Source: Spinacia oleracea
Taxonomy: Eukaryota > Streptophyta > Magnoliopsida > Caryophyllales > Amaranthaceae
Assembly (NCBI RefSeq): GCF_020520425.1
Contig: NC_079487.1
Span: 108,410,141 to 108,474,140, forward strand
Reading direction: 5' to 3'
DNA length: 64,000 nucleotides
Both the position numbers and the translations under genes were made by a program. Within the stretch, counting starts at the first letter, position 1; each line of letters begins with the position of its first letter. Shown here in pieces: positions 22,764-33,849 of this stretch. The notes beneath the pieces are model-generated. The model made no database searches, had not been told where the DNA came from, and worked only from the letters and a program-made list of their open reading frames with translations.

Positions 22764-23356
22764 ATTTTAAAATTACAAGGCATGAAGAGTGTGGCCGGTG
22801 AACAGTGGTTATCATTTGGATTAATATTAGTAGGCCATGAAACTTAAACTGAGGTCCGCAATCCATATAGATAGATGAGGTTGTTGGACATTATTATTAT
22901 TATTATTGGTGCTCAATTCCTACACTATTTTGTGAACTTAATTAAAGAAATTCCATTTTAATGTTGTTGTTCATTGTACACACCTTCATTCATACTTTTA
23001 AGGTTTAAACACATTCATGATCCACGGCAAGTTTTTAAATGGAATTTGTTTGCTATTAAATGAAGCTATGAAAAATTATTCTAAGTAACTTAGTGGGGAA
23101 AAGTCCATCAATTTTGCTATTCTCTTCGATCAATCACCCTTGCTTAATCCACCTAAGCTAGAGTAGTCTAGGAAGTATGAACTTAAACAACCGTTTCGCT
23201 AGAGTAGTCTAGGAAGTAGGAACTATGAACTTAAACAACCGTTTCTCTAAGGAATTATTTGGATGAAATCCAAATCGAAAGAAACATACAAAACCGAGAT
23301 TTGGAAATTAGATTGGATTTGGTATCAAGCTACATATAAGAAGCAAAGGAGACTAA

Positions 23357-23564
23357 GGGCCTATTTGTATCACCGTCAGTTTTTAGTTTTGAAAGCTATA
23401 TGATTTTGATTGAATAATGAACTTAAAAAGTCATATCTATGGTAAATTGGTAATCATATAGATATTATAAACTGAGAACAAATTTTTTTTGTAGGGTTCA
23501 TAATTTCGTTTTTACTTTTATAAAAAGCAGAAAATTGGAAATAAAAAACGACATAAACGGGTCC
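23357..23564. mobile_element. PIF/Harbinger (Tourist)-like MITE
   Basis: The ends GGGCCTATTTGTAT and, reversed, GGACCCGTTTATG are imperfect inverted repeats. A TAA trinucleotide flanks both sides (23354-23356 and 23565-23567). Confidence 0.6.
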
Positions 23565-23768
23565 TAAATGTTCAGTTTGGATTTGCATTGAGGGTGTTCA
23601 AGTCAAAATTTCGCGCAATTTCCCAATTACAAACAGTTGACTCATTCACTCAAAGGGTTTTGGATCCTCTAGACTCCACTCAAAGATATAGTCCGTACAC
23701 GTCATGCATGTTATGGGCTCGATTTGTAAAGTTTACTACTTTTGCTTCATGATACGTAGCCACATTCA

Positions 23769-24041
23769 GGCTTTGTTTGGTAAGGAGCTTTTTGGAGCAA
23801 AAATAGCATTTTAATAAAGATTTGTTTGGTGACTATTTTCGTAAATCTATATTACGTGTTAGAAGTTGTTTGAAAGAATTCTTTTAGAAAACACTCATAT
23901 AAAGAGCTTTTAGCTACTCATTGGTTATTTTGCTACTAAAACAACTAACAGTTAACAACTACTCCGCCTTATCTATCAAATACTCTTACATAAACAACTA
24001 ATTAAACCATCTTATACCAACCGTTATAACCAAATAGGGCC
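23769..24041. mobile_element. PIF/Harbinger-like MITE
   Basis: The ends GGCTTTGTTTGGTAA and, reversed, GGCCCTATTTGGTTA are inverted repeats. TCA flanks both sides (23766-23768 and 24042-24044). Confidence 0.6.
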
Positions 24042-24204
24042 TCAAGCAAGCTAAAGAGCTCGGGTTATCAAAATAGATTCAAAGTTGTCTATGACATCAT
24101 GGAATTACAACCAGAAAACCCGAGAATTAAAGAGCAGCAAATTCCGATAAAACTATATCATCACAAAAGTTCCACAATAGGTTGTTGGATAGGTTTATAA
24201 CAAA

Positions 24205-24570
24205 CTAGATTAGATCCCGTGTATGCACGGATATTCTAAAATGATTTGACTGTAATATTTCTCTCCCTAAAGTCACTGCATAATGAATTAATCTTGAAAA
24301 TACTCATATATAATCATCTAATACAAACAATTTGACTAAAATATTACAAAAAAATTATTTTTAGTAAATTATTATATGTCAATATTATTTCCATATTATA
24401 TAAACGAATATTTTTTCCAAACATTAATGATAAATAAAAAAGGATAGCAAATAAAAAAAAACTGAGAACTTTTAGGACAAAAACTTTTTTAGCGGAAAAA
24501 TTTTACACCAAAAAGTGACACGTGTTTCTCCCAATCTCTATTTTAGTACTCCGTATAATGTAATAGATAG
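24205..24570 (-). mobile_element. Short Helitron
   Basis: On minus, a CCGTG...CACGG hairpin (24217-24230) is followed by CTAG at 24205-24208 and then T, the Helitron 3' signature. The other end reads TCTATTACATTATACGG on minus, a plausible Helitron 5' start next to T. It is non-autonomous. Confidence 0.55.
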
Positions 24571-25267
24571 ATACGGACTTACGGAGTAGGATGATGGAAG
24601 AAAACAGTTGCCGAAATCTGCAAAACCGCACGCATGTGGAATTTTGCAACTGAGCGCAGATTGTACCACGGAGTAGTATTTTATTTTGGGTATTGTGATA
24701 CAACAAAATTTAAGTTTTGTCATTTATTATTAACCCAGAACACCAACCGTAAACCGAATTTTGTCACAAACCGCCTAGTCCCATCTTCCTCCCATAACAC
24801 CACCATTAATATAGTTCAGATAACCCCACCACGTCATCAATCTTGCCACCAACGTCCCCCCGTAACCCACAACTAATCTTTAGCTACCTTATTAAAGATG
24901 TTAGTCTGTTACTAAAGGTTAATCTAAGTAATCTTAAATTACAATGGATGTATGTTACTTACATCACATGAATGTCACATGGTATAGAATAAAACTCTAT
25001 TTTATTGGACTTATTTTAACTGAATTTGTATTATCTGAACTTATCTGAAATATTTTATTTGAATAAAACTTATTTTTTCTGAACTAAACTTATTTGTATG
25101 TGAAAATGTCTGAAAAAACTTATTTTTGCTGAACTTATATTATCTGAACTTATTCAAACTTATTTGAACTTAACTAAACTTATCCGAAGTTATCCGAACT
25201 TAATTGAACTTATCTGAATTTATCTTGTCTGAAATAAGTCAAAATAAGTCGAATAGAACAGAGCCTA

Positions 25268-25372
25268 AGTGACCAAGTAAGACTTCGTCAGTGGTAATAG
25301 TTTGACCTCATAAGCTCAAGGCCATGAGATCAATGACCTGCAAAGCTGGCTCAGTAGAGTTCTCCGTCTTAC

Positions 25373-25412
<40 letters not shown>
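25268..25412 (+). mobile_element. Probable tRNA-derived SINE with 37-bp A-tail
   Basis: TCAGTGGTAATAGTTTG resembles a pol III A box, and GGCCATGAGATCAATGACC resembles a degenerate B box. The segment ends in an uninterrupted A-run (25376-25412). I could not find a target duplication. Confidence 0.5.
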
Positions 25413-25414
<2 letters not shown>

Positions 25415-25781
25415 AGAGTATTACATTCAAATGTACGCTATATACATTGATAATTCTACAAATATGTATTTCAAAATGCCAATAATTCTCTCCTATTAGT
25501 ACTCATTTAGTCAATTTGTTATAATGTTCAAATTATTACTACATCCAAATCTCAAAATCTAGCTAGCTTGATCAACACAAAAAGAGATCTCACTAGATAT
25601 CTAAAAATAAAAACATTATATTAAATGCGTACATGGACCATTACCTATTTAGTTATGCTGAGCCAAATATATAGTTAATGCAACAAACTTTGAAATACAT
25701 TTTTATTTATTTATAATAATTATAAACCCGTTTCATTTCCATGTGTTACACCCTTGAAGGTAGGCTCTCCACCCCCCCTCC

Positions 25782-25790
25782 TATTTAAAA
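25782..25790 (+). promoter_or_regulatory. TATA box of the gene at 25864
   Basis: TATTTAAAA lies about 74-82 bp upstream of the ATG, followed by a purine-rich leader (AGAGAGAGGAGAGAGAACA), a usual plant promoter arrangement. Confidence 0.6.
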
Positions 25791-25863
25791 CCCTCCCTAG
25801 AAATATTATTTCAACTATTTCATTCAAATCCAAGATTCAGATCTAGAGAGAGGAGAGAGAACA

Positions 25864-26460
25864 ATGCCAAGTTTGGAGGTCTCAATGAAGGAGAAAATGG
25901 AGCCATTTCCAATGGCAAGGGTATTATCGTCCAAAGAAAATAATGAAACAGGGGAAACTTCTTTTAGGGTATATTACGGTGCAACTGGTGCAGCAGTACC
26001 TTTCATGTGGGAGTCACAACCAGGTACCCCCAAACACCCAATATTTGACAAAAATGTCAATTTTGTCCCTCCCCTTACTCCCCCACCTTCTTACTGTTAT
26101 AGGGACGATCCATGTAAGAAAACCCGAAAACACAAAATCATTTTCCGTGCTTTTGTTTCCTCGATTACTTTTACTCGTAGTCGTAGTAGTACTACTTCTC
26201 GCTCCACCTCTCATAATGTGACCCCTACGTCATCATCATCGTCATCGTGGTCTACCTCGTCCACGAGCTCGACTTCGTCACCTCGATCACCGCCGCGAAG
26301 GAAGTCTCATAGGAGGAGCTTCTCATTCTGCTCCGTTAGGGAACCGCTTTTTGGTGAAGATGAGGCGGAGGAGGAGCAAAATGCGCGATCTATTGGTTCG
26401 GTGATGTGCTTTGGGTTTAAGAAGCAACAACAAGCGCGTGTGCGTTACTCTATGCAATAA
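25864..26460 (+). CDS. Plant-specific protein of unknown function with a WESQPGTPK motif
   Basis: An intronless 198-codon gene with a good ATG context (GAGAACAATGCC), a TATA box upstream and an AT-rich 3' flank. Visible protein features are the short block VPFMWESQPGTPKHP at about residues 45-59, a Pro-rich FVPPLTPPPSYCY segment after it, a long Ser/Thr-rich low-complexity middle (about 100-145), and a basic RRKSHRRSFSFCS stretch before an acidic patch. The PFxWExxPGxPK block is shared by small, uncharacterised plant proteins (DUF688-like, from memory of the family). There is no signal peptide, membrane segment or enzymatic motif. It is the only ordinary host gene apart from the P450s; its neighbours are MITEs. 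Function unknown. Confidence 0.8.
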   Translation: MPSLEVSMKEKMEPFPMARVLSSKENNETGETSFRVYYGATGAAVPFMWESQPGTPKHPIFDKNVNFVPPLTPPPSYCYRDDPCKKTRKHKIIFRAFVSSITFTRSRSSTTSRSTSHNVTPTSSSSSSWSTSSTSSTSSPRSPPRRKSHRRSFSFCSVREPLFGEDEAEEEQNARSIGSVMCFGFKKQQQARVRYSMQ

Positions 26461-26933
26461 AATTATGGTTTCAAGTTTGGGAGATTATGAAATGTTTGTA
26501 CATCATAATATTGGGTGTTTTTTACTTTTAATTTACTCCATTAGTTTTGATAATTAGCTTAGCTTGTTTTTTGGGCTAAGTTTTTAATTAGCAAAGGGGT
26601 TTTTTGGGTAGTTTTCTTGCTACCATACCCTTTTTTTTTCTCAAAATTGTGGAATGTATTACTCTAAATGTTGCTCATTAACAAGTGATATGTTAATGAA
26701 TGTTGTGTTATACTGGATCACACCTTCACATTTTTTTTTTTTTTTTTTTAGTATCTTGCTACACAAATTACAAGCAAATTGGGGAGCGGATTCGTATTTG
26801 CGATACACAAACCCTTAATCTTAACCAGTAGGCCAAATATTATTGATACATTTACTTATTCTAATTTAATGTACTTTCTCTTGGTTTGAGGTATGTTAAT
26901 TATGATTAGTTAGACTAATTTGAATTCCATAAA
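26461..26933. other. 3' flank of the gene at 25864
   Basis: It is AT-rich with a T-run at 26731-26750 and probably holds the 3' UTR. Nothing else was seen. Confidence 0.5.
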
Positions 26934-27274
26934 CGAAAATGATAAAGGTCGCAACATGCGACCTTTAAGCCGTGTCACAATGATGACATGGCATGCTTAT
27001 GTGTCATGATTTAAATTAGAAATTAAAATATTTAACTTATATAACCTATTATATATGTTATAGAAAAAGTAGGAAAATCTTAATATTCTAATTTGTTTTC
27101 TTTTTCAGATCGATAAACTTATTTACCTATTTTCATAGTAGAAATATTGCATTGGTAGTAAAAATATTATGATGACGCATAGCACACGTGGCGCCTATAT
27201 GTACCAATTAAACTGCAACACGTAAGATTGCGACAACTAAATGTTGTCACAACTTGCGACCTTTATCATCGTCC
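26934..27274. mobile_element. Mutator-type MITE, second copy, 9-bp target duplication
   Basis: It matches 22424-22763 end to end (GATAAAGGTCGCAACATGCG start, TTGCGACCTTTATC end). It has its own perfect target duplication TTCCATAAA at 26925-26933 and 27275-27283, proving independent insertion. Confidence 0.85.
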
Positions 27275-27283
27275 TTCCATAAA

Positions 27284-27829
27284 ACTTAACCATCACTTAA
27301 GAAACTTCCTTTACATCGGATCTAGGGTATGCATAGTAAAACGAAATATAGATTTGAAAATGAAGTCATTTTCTAAATTAATTAATTGTTTAAATGTTTT
27401 TTTAAGAATATTTTTCATTAGGTCTGTAAGTGGTAACCGGTGTTTGAAACTAGTAGACTACAATTCTTATTATGGAGTATGATGTACTCGTTTATACTGG
27501 AAATTCGAATTATTGTTGATTGTGTATACGTTTTTACCTTAGTATATAACTCCCGAACATAAACGCATGTTTCGGAAATGACATAGAAATTCAAACTTGC
27601 TCAAAACCTCAACAAGTTGGTTTGGAGTGAAGTGGTGCAATTTCAGATTTTGATAAACAAGATCATGCATTATGCTAGGTAAGTACATGTAAAAGCCAAC
27701 TTAAATTTGAAGATGAATGAAGTGCCGTGTAAGGTGGTTTGAGTGAAATTAATTGGTCCTGAACTCCCAAGCAAATTAATATGGTTGGACCATTATGATA
27801 TTTATTTATTGATTACCTATTAAGAATTA
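27284..27829. other. Non-coding interval, no gene seen
   Basis: No coding, RNA or repeat feature could be supported. Confidence 0.5.
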
Positions 27830-28156
27830 CTCCCCCCGTCCCGGAATATTTGACCTATTTTCCTTATCGGACCGTCCCTTAATACTTGACCTGTTTCTAA
27901 AAATGAAATATTCTAACAATATTATATTATTTCTCACTCCACCCCTGTTGACCCACCTATCCCCTACTCCATACAAAAAATAATTAAAAATTCAACTCCT
28001 ACTCTACCCCAACCCCACCTCTTAACCCACCTCCCACTAACTACATTAAAATAATACCCCACTATCAACTACTATCTATTAAATTCAATAAGTCGATTCA
28101 AGTTCCTTAAACTCTATGCCGGTCAAACCGGGTCGAGTATTTCGGAACGGAGGGAG
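27830..28156. mobile_element. Stowaway MITE (family shared with 53324-54967)
   Basis: It starts CTCCCCCCGTCCCGGAATAT, ends in GAACGGAGGGAG, and is flanked by TA (27828-27829 and 28157-28158). The interior matches the outer element at 53324-54967 in reverse orientation. Confidence 0.9.
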
Positions 28157-28158
28157 TA

Positions 28159-29507
28159 CTTCTTGTGCCTTTTATATTTAAAATAGGGTCCGAGTTAGGT
28201 GTATATATATTTATGCATAACTGCCTATTATTTTTTCTTATTTAACCATCCATATCGATTTTTTTTAATTTAGCCATCTAGGTATATTGTTATGGTACGT
28301 TATGAGGAATAAGATTATGTACATCTAATCTTGTGTTACCTTACTCTTGGTGAGCATGAGTCGAACTAAAAGTTTTGGAATGTGACAACAAAATGACGAT
28401 AGTTATTGGCCGGGGTATTATTGCACTAGAGTATTAAACTTAAACAATATTTTGTTCACCTTATTTCCACTTATTTTAAATAAGTAAGTTTAGTTAAGTT
28501 TAGAAAAAAATAATTTTATGAAAAATAAGAATCACCCAATAGGCCAATATTAAGATAAGTTTGATGAGCATAAGTTCAGATAAAATAAAAGATACTCAGA
28601 GCTTTTATTAGGCATGCATTCTAGACTTTCTAGTCGATCATGTCCTTTTCTGACCATGGGGGTACATGAAATGTTGGCTAATTTTAATGCACAAGATAGA
28701 AAAATCTTCTATTATTATTTTTCTTTATTATTTTTGTGATATATGCATAATATGCATTGCCAGATAAAATTAGGTGAGTGGATTTCTGTAACAAGGACCA
28801 CATAATAAACGATAAAAGATGTGAGAAGATCACATTTCTATTTTCTAGAACACATGTTTTCTATTTCTCCATACCTACATTGTTCAACATTAAATAATTA
28901 GAAAGGAACTTTCAGACTTGGAGACTTGGAGTTGGATATTTATTGGGCCACTGGCCATATTATGGCCAAAAAATCAGATATCCAAATAACGTCTTCTCAG
29001 AAGCATTGGTTGTAAGGCCCATTTGAAGTTCATACCGTATTAACGTCTTCTCAGAAGCATTGGTTGTAAGGCCCATTTGAAGTTCATACTGTATTAACTA
29101 AGAGGTTGTTTTTCCTGTAAAAAAAAGTACTATTCTGTAAAAAAAAGTATCATTCTGTAAAAAAAAGTACCATTTGTGTTTAAAAAAGTACCATTTAATT
29201 TCTTTTTTGTCATTTTTCTTATTTTATCTTTTGTTCTGATATGTACTTGCCCATACATATCTGATATGCGCCTGTACTTCCTCTATTAACTAAATACCGG
29301 CCTGTTAACCAATGGCCCGGGGAGAGGGGTTGTGGAATCAAGACGAATAATGCTTTTTATCATTGGGTATCGACTATTTTGGATGTTACTACATCCCTAT
29401 ATCTACCCAGTACCCACTAACTAGGTACATAAGTGCATAACCCAACAAGCAAATATTAATTGATCATTACAATATAACTAATAAAGTTGACGTAGATTCC
29501 ACTACTA
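28159..29507. other. Non-coding interval with a 54-bp tandem duplication
   Basis: No gene was recognised. A 54-bp unit (TAACGTCTTCTCAGAAGCAT onward) is duplicated at 28987-29040 and 29041-29094 with one or two differences. Just after it, CTGTAAAAAAAAGTAC-type units repeat three to four times (29116-29200). Confidence 0.7.
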
Positions 29508-29784
29508 CACTACAAGAAATGGTACTATTAACGACGGAAAATCCCGTTGCGAAAGGCCAATAATCGTTGATTAACGACGGGATTTCCTGTCGCGAACCCG
29601 TCATAAAAGGGCCGTCGTTAATAGAAATCCCGTCGTAAATTTGTCGTAAACCCGTCGTAAAAGACATTTGCGACGGTTATTCCCGTCATTGTTTGGTTGT
29701 TAGCCCCGTCGCAAAAGGATTTTGCGACGGGATTTTTGACCCGTCGTAATTAGATTGTCGTTAAATATACAAATTCTTGTAGTG
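29508..29784. mobile_element. CACTA-type miniature element, second copy
   Basis: It is nearly identical to 22080-22358 (CACTACAAGAAATGG start, ATTCTTGTAGTG end). The flanks CTA and ATA match at two of three positions, so the target duplication has probably mutated. Confidence 0.85.
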
Positions 29785-29823
29785 ATATCATTCTCTATTG
29801 TTGACGGATAGTTTACTCGGTAG

Positions 29824-30684
29824 TAGACCTGTTCAACGGGCCGTGTTAGGGTCGGGCCGGGTTAAGGTTAAACGGGTCGGGATGGGTCGGGCATACTGTG
29901 TATTTTTAACGGGTCGGGCTGGGCTGGGCCTAAAAGGGCCGGCTGGATCCGGCCTACAAATAGGAAAAAACAAACAATGTGTATTACTGTATTAGCAGCT
30001 TATGTTAAATACCCACACTCATATTATTTTATGGACCTTATCTATATTATTTTATGGGCCTTATCTTATACTCCGTATCTGTTGAGTATATCTCTTGAGT
30101 ATATGCCCACACAATAACTCCATAATTTATCTCTCATGCAAATAAAAAATACCTACATTTTCTATATCCAGCAAATCAAAAAACCATCCTCGTATCATTT
30201 TCTCTCTCCTGCAAATCAAAAATACCTACACTCATATCATTTTCTCTCTCCTGCAAATCGTGGTCATTCAACCCCAACAACTCCAGAATTTCGTCGGCAA
30301 TGCTATGAAGAGGCTCTATACTGAAGTTGTCGGAGGTTGTGAATGCTTAAGTGTCATTGCACCGCCAACATCGTTCTTCCTCTCCTCACTAAAATAAGTA
30401 ATCTGCTGAAAATGAAAGAACAATTTCCCATTACCTTAGGGGGAGATGGACGGGGTAAAGAGAGAAAGAGGGGAGGGAGATGGGGACGGACAAAAATTGA
30501 GAAACCTGACCCATCAAGCTGTTAAAATATTATCGGTAGGGGGCTCAAAACTCAGCCTTTTAAAAGCCCGTTAAGACACAAACCCGTTAAGAGCCCATCC
30601 TATTTACAAAAATAAAGGGCTGAGCCCTTTTTACGGGGCTGGACTCGGGCTTTTATTTGGCCCCCATCCCGTTGAACAGGTCTA
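29824..30684. mobile_element. hAT-type non-autonomous element, 861 bp
   Basis: It has perfect 17-bp terminal inverted repeats (TAGACCTGTTCAACGGG) and a perfect 8-bp target duplication CTCGGTAG at 29816-29823 and 30685-30692, both diagnostic of hAT. Sub-terminal GGGCCGGG words are frequent. The middle repeats a TTTCTCTCTCCTGCAAATC unit. There is no transposase. Confidence 0.9.
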
Positions 30685-30692
30685 CTCGGTAG

Positions 30693-31343
30693 GCAGATAA
30701 AGGTTTTTTCTCGTCACCAACTATTGGTACTTTTTCGTTTTAATTAAATAGCTATTGTGTTTATCAGATTGATAGTTGTTTCTGCGAAGAAAATGCGCTA
30801 AGTATAAATGGGGGAAGCTCCATCAACCAGGCGAACTGTTTCCTACATTCGGGTTGTTGTGTCATAGTATTTGGCTGCTGTATGTTCCTACAAAAGGACA
30901 GACGTAAACTAGCTCAGGGGGGGTCCCGAGAAAACCGTCTCTGACTGTCAAGTCAGTTCTTGTAGAAAAACAAAGTAGAGATAGTTTGTTTCGGGAATAA
31001 TCGCCTACCTGAATAATGACTAGGTGGGTCATATTTATAGTAATGCATGAGGGCATTGTTAGTAAATATGAGAAATTGCAGGGGTATGGAATCATGGGCC
31101 TGCTGGAGGCTGAGATTTGAGCCCGAGATTTTGAGTTGAGCCCACCATAGGGTTTTCGTTTGGAGGTATTTTGGTAATTTCAATAGAAGTAGGTCCCATC
31201 GAGGGCCCGGACAATAGTATAATTTTAGTTTAACGAAAATTTGAACAAAAGATAATAAAGTTCGTGTATAAAATTCTCTATCCGTATATTATAAAAACGT
31301 CTACATGTTTGAAGAACTAGATGTACCAACTTCTAATTGGGTA
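30693..31343. other. Non-coding interval, no gene seen
   Basis: There are short frames only, none supported. Confidence 0.5.
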
Positions 31344-31660
31344 TGGTGTACAATATAAGCTATACAAAAGGTCTTACATGTATAAGTTGTACAATAAATT
31401 TATTGTACACCAACATAACTTTTACCCAGTTTTCTCTAATTTTTACCCACTTTTCTTTAACTTTTATATTATTAAATAAAAAGTTAATAGATAAACATTT
31501 TAAAGGGTTAAATGATTAATTTTATACATAATTGGGGATTTTGAAGAAATATTTTTTAATTAAAATGAAAAAATTTATCACTAAAAAATAGATGACTTTT
31601 ATACTTCAACTTTTAAGCATTTTACGTTAAATTTCGGTGTACAATATTAATCGTACACCC
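31344..31660. mobile_element. Dispersed MITE-like repeat with GGTGTACAATA ends
   Basis: It begins TGGTGTACAATATAAGC and ends TTAATCGTACACC, an imperfect inverted repeat. The AT-rich interior (AACTTTTATATTATTAAATA, AAAAAATAGATGACTTTTA) matches 52283-52562 and 59187-59471. The superfamily is not assigned. Confidence 0.5.
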
Positions 31661-31830
31661 ATATAAATAAGAATTTATGTAAGCTAAAACTAATAATGGA
31701 CAGGTAATGGCTTAATGATTTCATATTCGACACATATTTTGTTGAAAATGAAAATGGGCGAGTGTTATTATTTTAAATTTAGTTACGTCAAGACATTAAA
31801 GCTTTGGGAAAATAGATTGGACATTTGGAC

Positions 31831-32638
31831 TGTTGGAAATCCTAGTGAGAAAACAAAAGAAAATGAGTGGGAAAATGTGGGAATATGAAAAGTCCCACAT
31901 GGGAAAAACACAAACCATATTCAATGTTTATATTTGGGGGTTTGAGGGAAACATTTGTTTAAGAAAGCATGTGAGTGGCATGGGTGGTCACAACACACAC
32001 ACGCGCGCGCGCGCCGGGCCGGGCTCGGGCGAGGGCCGTGGGCCTTGGTACTTGGTACTTGGTACTTGGTACTTGGTACTTGGTACTTGGTACTTGGTAC
32101 TTGGTACTTGGTACTTGGTACTTGGTACTTGGTACTTGGTACTTGGTACTTGGTACTTGGTACTTGGTACTTGGTACTTGGTACTTGGTACTTGGTACTT
32201 GCGGGCGTGGGGTGGGTTTTGTGGGAAACTGCTCCATTAATCACGTCATTACTCCCCACTAGCCGTTTTATGACTGTTGCAGTTCCCCATTACTCCCGTA
32301 ACTTCTCCACTAGCCGTTTTTTGCTGTTACAGCTTCCCAAAAGCCTCACTATAAATTCATCGTTCATTTCCACAAAAATATACAGAAACTTACAATCACA
32401 TCTCTCTCTCAAATTCCTCTCTTTCTGGGCAAATATTCTGGTCTCCAATCGGGGATTGTGAGTGCACATAATTCTCGGTGTCGTGTAAACCCTGGAGGGC
32501 AACCGCAAGCGTTCTACTGCATCGGAGGTAGCGCGAAATTGTCTTTTAGAGCAGTGGTCCGGCCACGGCACGACAATTGTTTCAGTTCGTATTACGCAAT
32601 ATCCAGTTAAGTCGTTCCAATTACTTATTTAGCTAACA
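31831..32638 (+). mobile_element. Solo LTR, 808 bp, carrying a 7-bp minisatellite
   Basis: It starts TGTTGGAAATCC, ends TTTAGCTAACA, and is flanked by perfect 5-bp repeats TGGAC (31826-31830 and 32639-32643). Promoter-like CACTATAAATTC lies near 32348. No internal region or second LTR is present, so it is a recombination product. The repeat at 32045-32200 is inside it. Confidence 0.9.
32045..32200. repeat. Minisatellite (TTGGTAC) x 22, perfect
   Basis: Twenty-two consecutive, essentially perfect heptamers. Because 7 is not a multiple of 3 and the unit lacks stops in any frame, it creates long open frames on both strands (LGTWYLV and TKYQVPS repeats). These should not be taken as genes. Confidence 0.98.
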
Positions 32639-32643
32639 TGGAC

Positions 32644-33092
32644 TACTCATAAAATAGCATCTTCACTTCTAATGACTATAGTTAAACAATTCTAGAAGAC
32701 GAGAGTTAAGTATTTGATTTTATCTCAACAAATTACAACAATTATACGAAGCATAAGCTTTTGTCAAAAGAAAGTAAAAAATGAGGTGACAAACTAAAAC
32801 CGTACTTGGAGTTGGATAATTGCTGGAAAAATAATGGCCCAAAAGGTTACAAGCTTTGGGCACAGGCCCATCAGTAAGGCCGCAATTAAAATCACGCAAA
32901 TTCTAGAGCCCAATCTGAATTCAAATACGAAGTACATGCAAATTGTATTAAGTACATAACAAATTAGCTAACAATTACAACTTTTACTGTACAGATTACA
33001 AAATAAACATTGATCACAATAATAACTTCATGAATTAATAAAAAACTTGTTTTCTCATAATTTTGAAAAATATGCAAGCCACCCGACGAACT
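32644..33092. other. Downstream flank of P450 exon 2b
   Basis: It is AT-rich and probably includes the 3' UTR or former 3' UTR of the duplicated P450 exon. Nothing else was seen. Confidence 0.4.
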
Positions 33093-33701
33093 TCAATACT
33101 TAAGGACCGGAATGATTTTAAGTGGCTTAGTTTTTTGTAAAGCAATCCCAAATTTCTCATCCATGTCTAAATCTTTCGGATTCACACCTTGTTGGAGCTT
33201 CCAATTGAAAAATTGGAGAAGAGTAGCTAACATCAAAGTTAACATTCTAATTGCCAGATTCATTCCAGGGCATATCCTTCTTCCAGCTCCAAAAGGCAGG
33301 AGTCCGAAATCTCTTCCTTTCACATCCACATCGGATCCCAAAAACCTCTCAGGGGCAAACACTTCAGGGTTTTCCCAAACTTGAGGGTCTCTTCCAATCG
33401 CCCATAAATTAACAAGTATTTGTGCATCCTTTGGCACAATATAACCATATAGCTCAACATCAACATCTGCTTTACGAGGCAATAGAAATACGGTAGGTGG
33501 GTGTAGGCGCAATGTTTCTTTGATAATGGCTTGTAAGTAAGGTAGCTTAATAAAGTCTGATTCCTGAATTTGTTTATCCTTTCCCAAGACTTGCTCAATT
33601 TCTTGTTGGACTTTTTCCATCATCTCAGGATTTCTAATCAACTCTGCCATTGCCCACTCAAAAGTACTCGATGTAGTATCAGTCCCCGCATCAAAAATAT
33701 C
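33093..33701 (-). pseudogene. Orphan second exon of a CYP76AD1-like P450 (exon 2b)
   Basis: A 609-bp segment, identical in length to exon 2 of the complete gene at 40388-40996. It opens right after an intact AG acceptor (CCATAG|GAT), encodes 202 residues with the I-helix AGTDTT, the ExxR helix (KETLR), the PERF loop and the haem loop [10 protein letters not shown], and ends in a normal stop. Over the 185 residues from the internal Met I count about 16 differences from exon 2a, mostly conservative; no stop or frameshift. About 30 bp of upstream intron sequence is also recognisably related. No exon 1 is found between here and exon 2a: the space is filled by an LTR-element fragment and a LINE. 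Either it is a truncated duplicate, or an alternative last exon of the gene at 43390. Without exon 1 it lacks the membrane anchor and substrate-recognition half. Confidence 0.85.
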
Positions 33702-33849
33702 CTATGGTTAACAAATCATAATTAATATATGCAACATCATCAATACTATTATTTATTATATAGTATTTGGCAAGTAATTTTGCTTGGGATTTCTCCCCAA
33801 CATAAATCCTTCAAAACTTTTTTATTTGGGCTAAAAGGTAGATGGTTGT

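Noticed and set aside
31833-32461. Open frames of up to 168 codons on both strands over the LTR (LGTWYLV or TKYQVPS repeats)
   Set aside because: They are produced by the stop-free TTGGTAC heptamer array inside a solo LTR and have no independent coding evidence.
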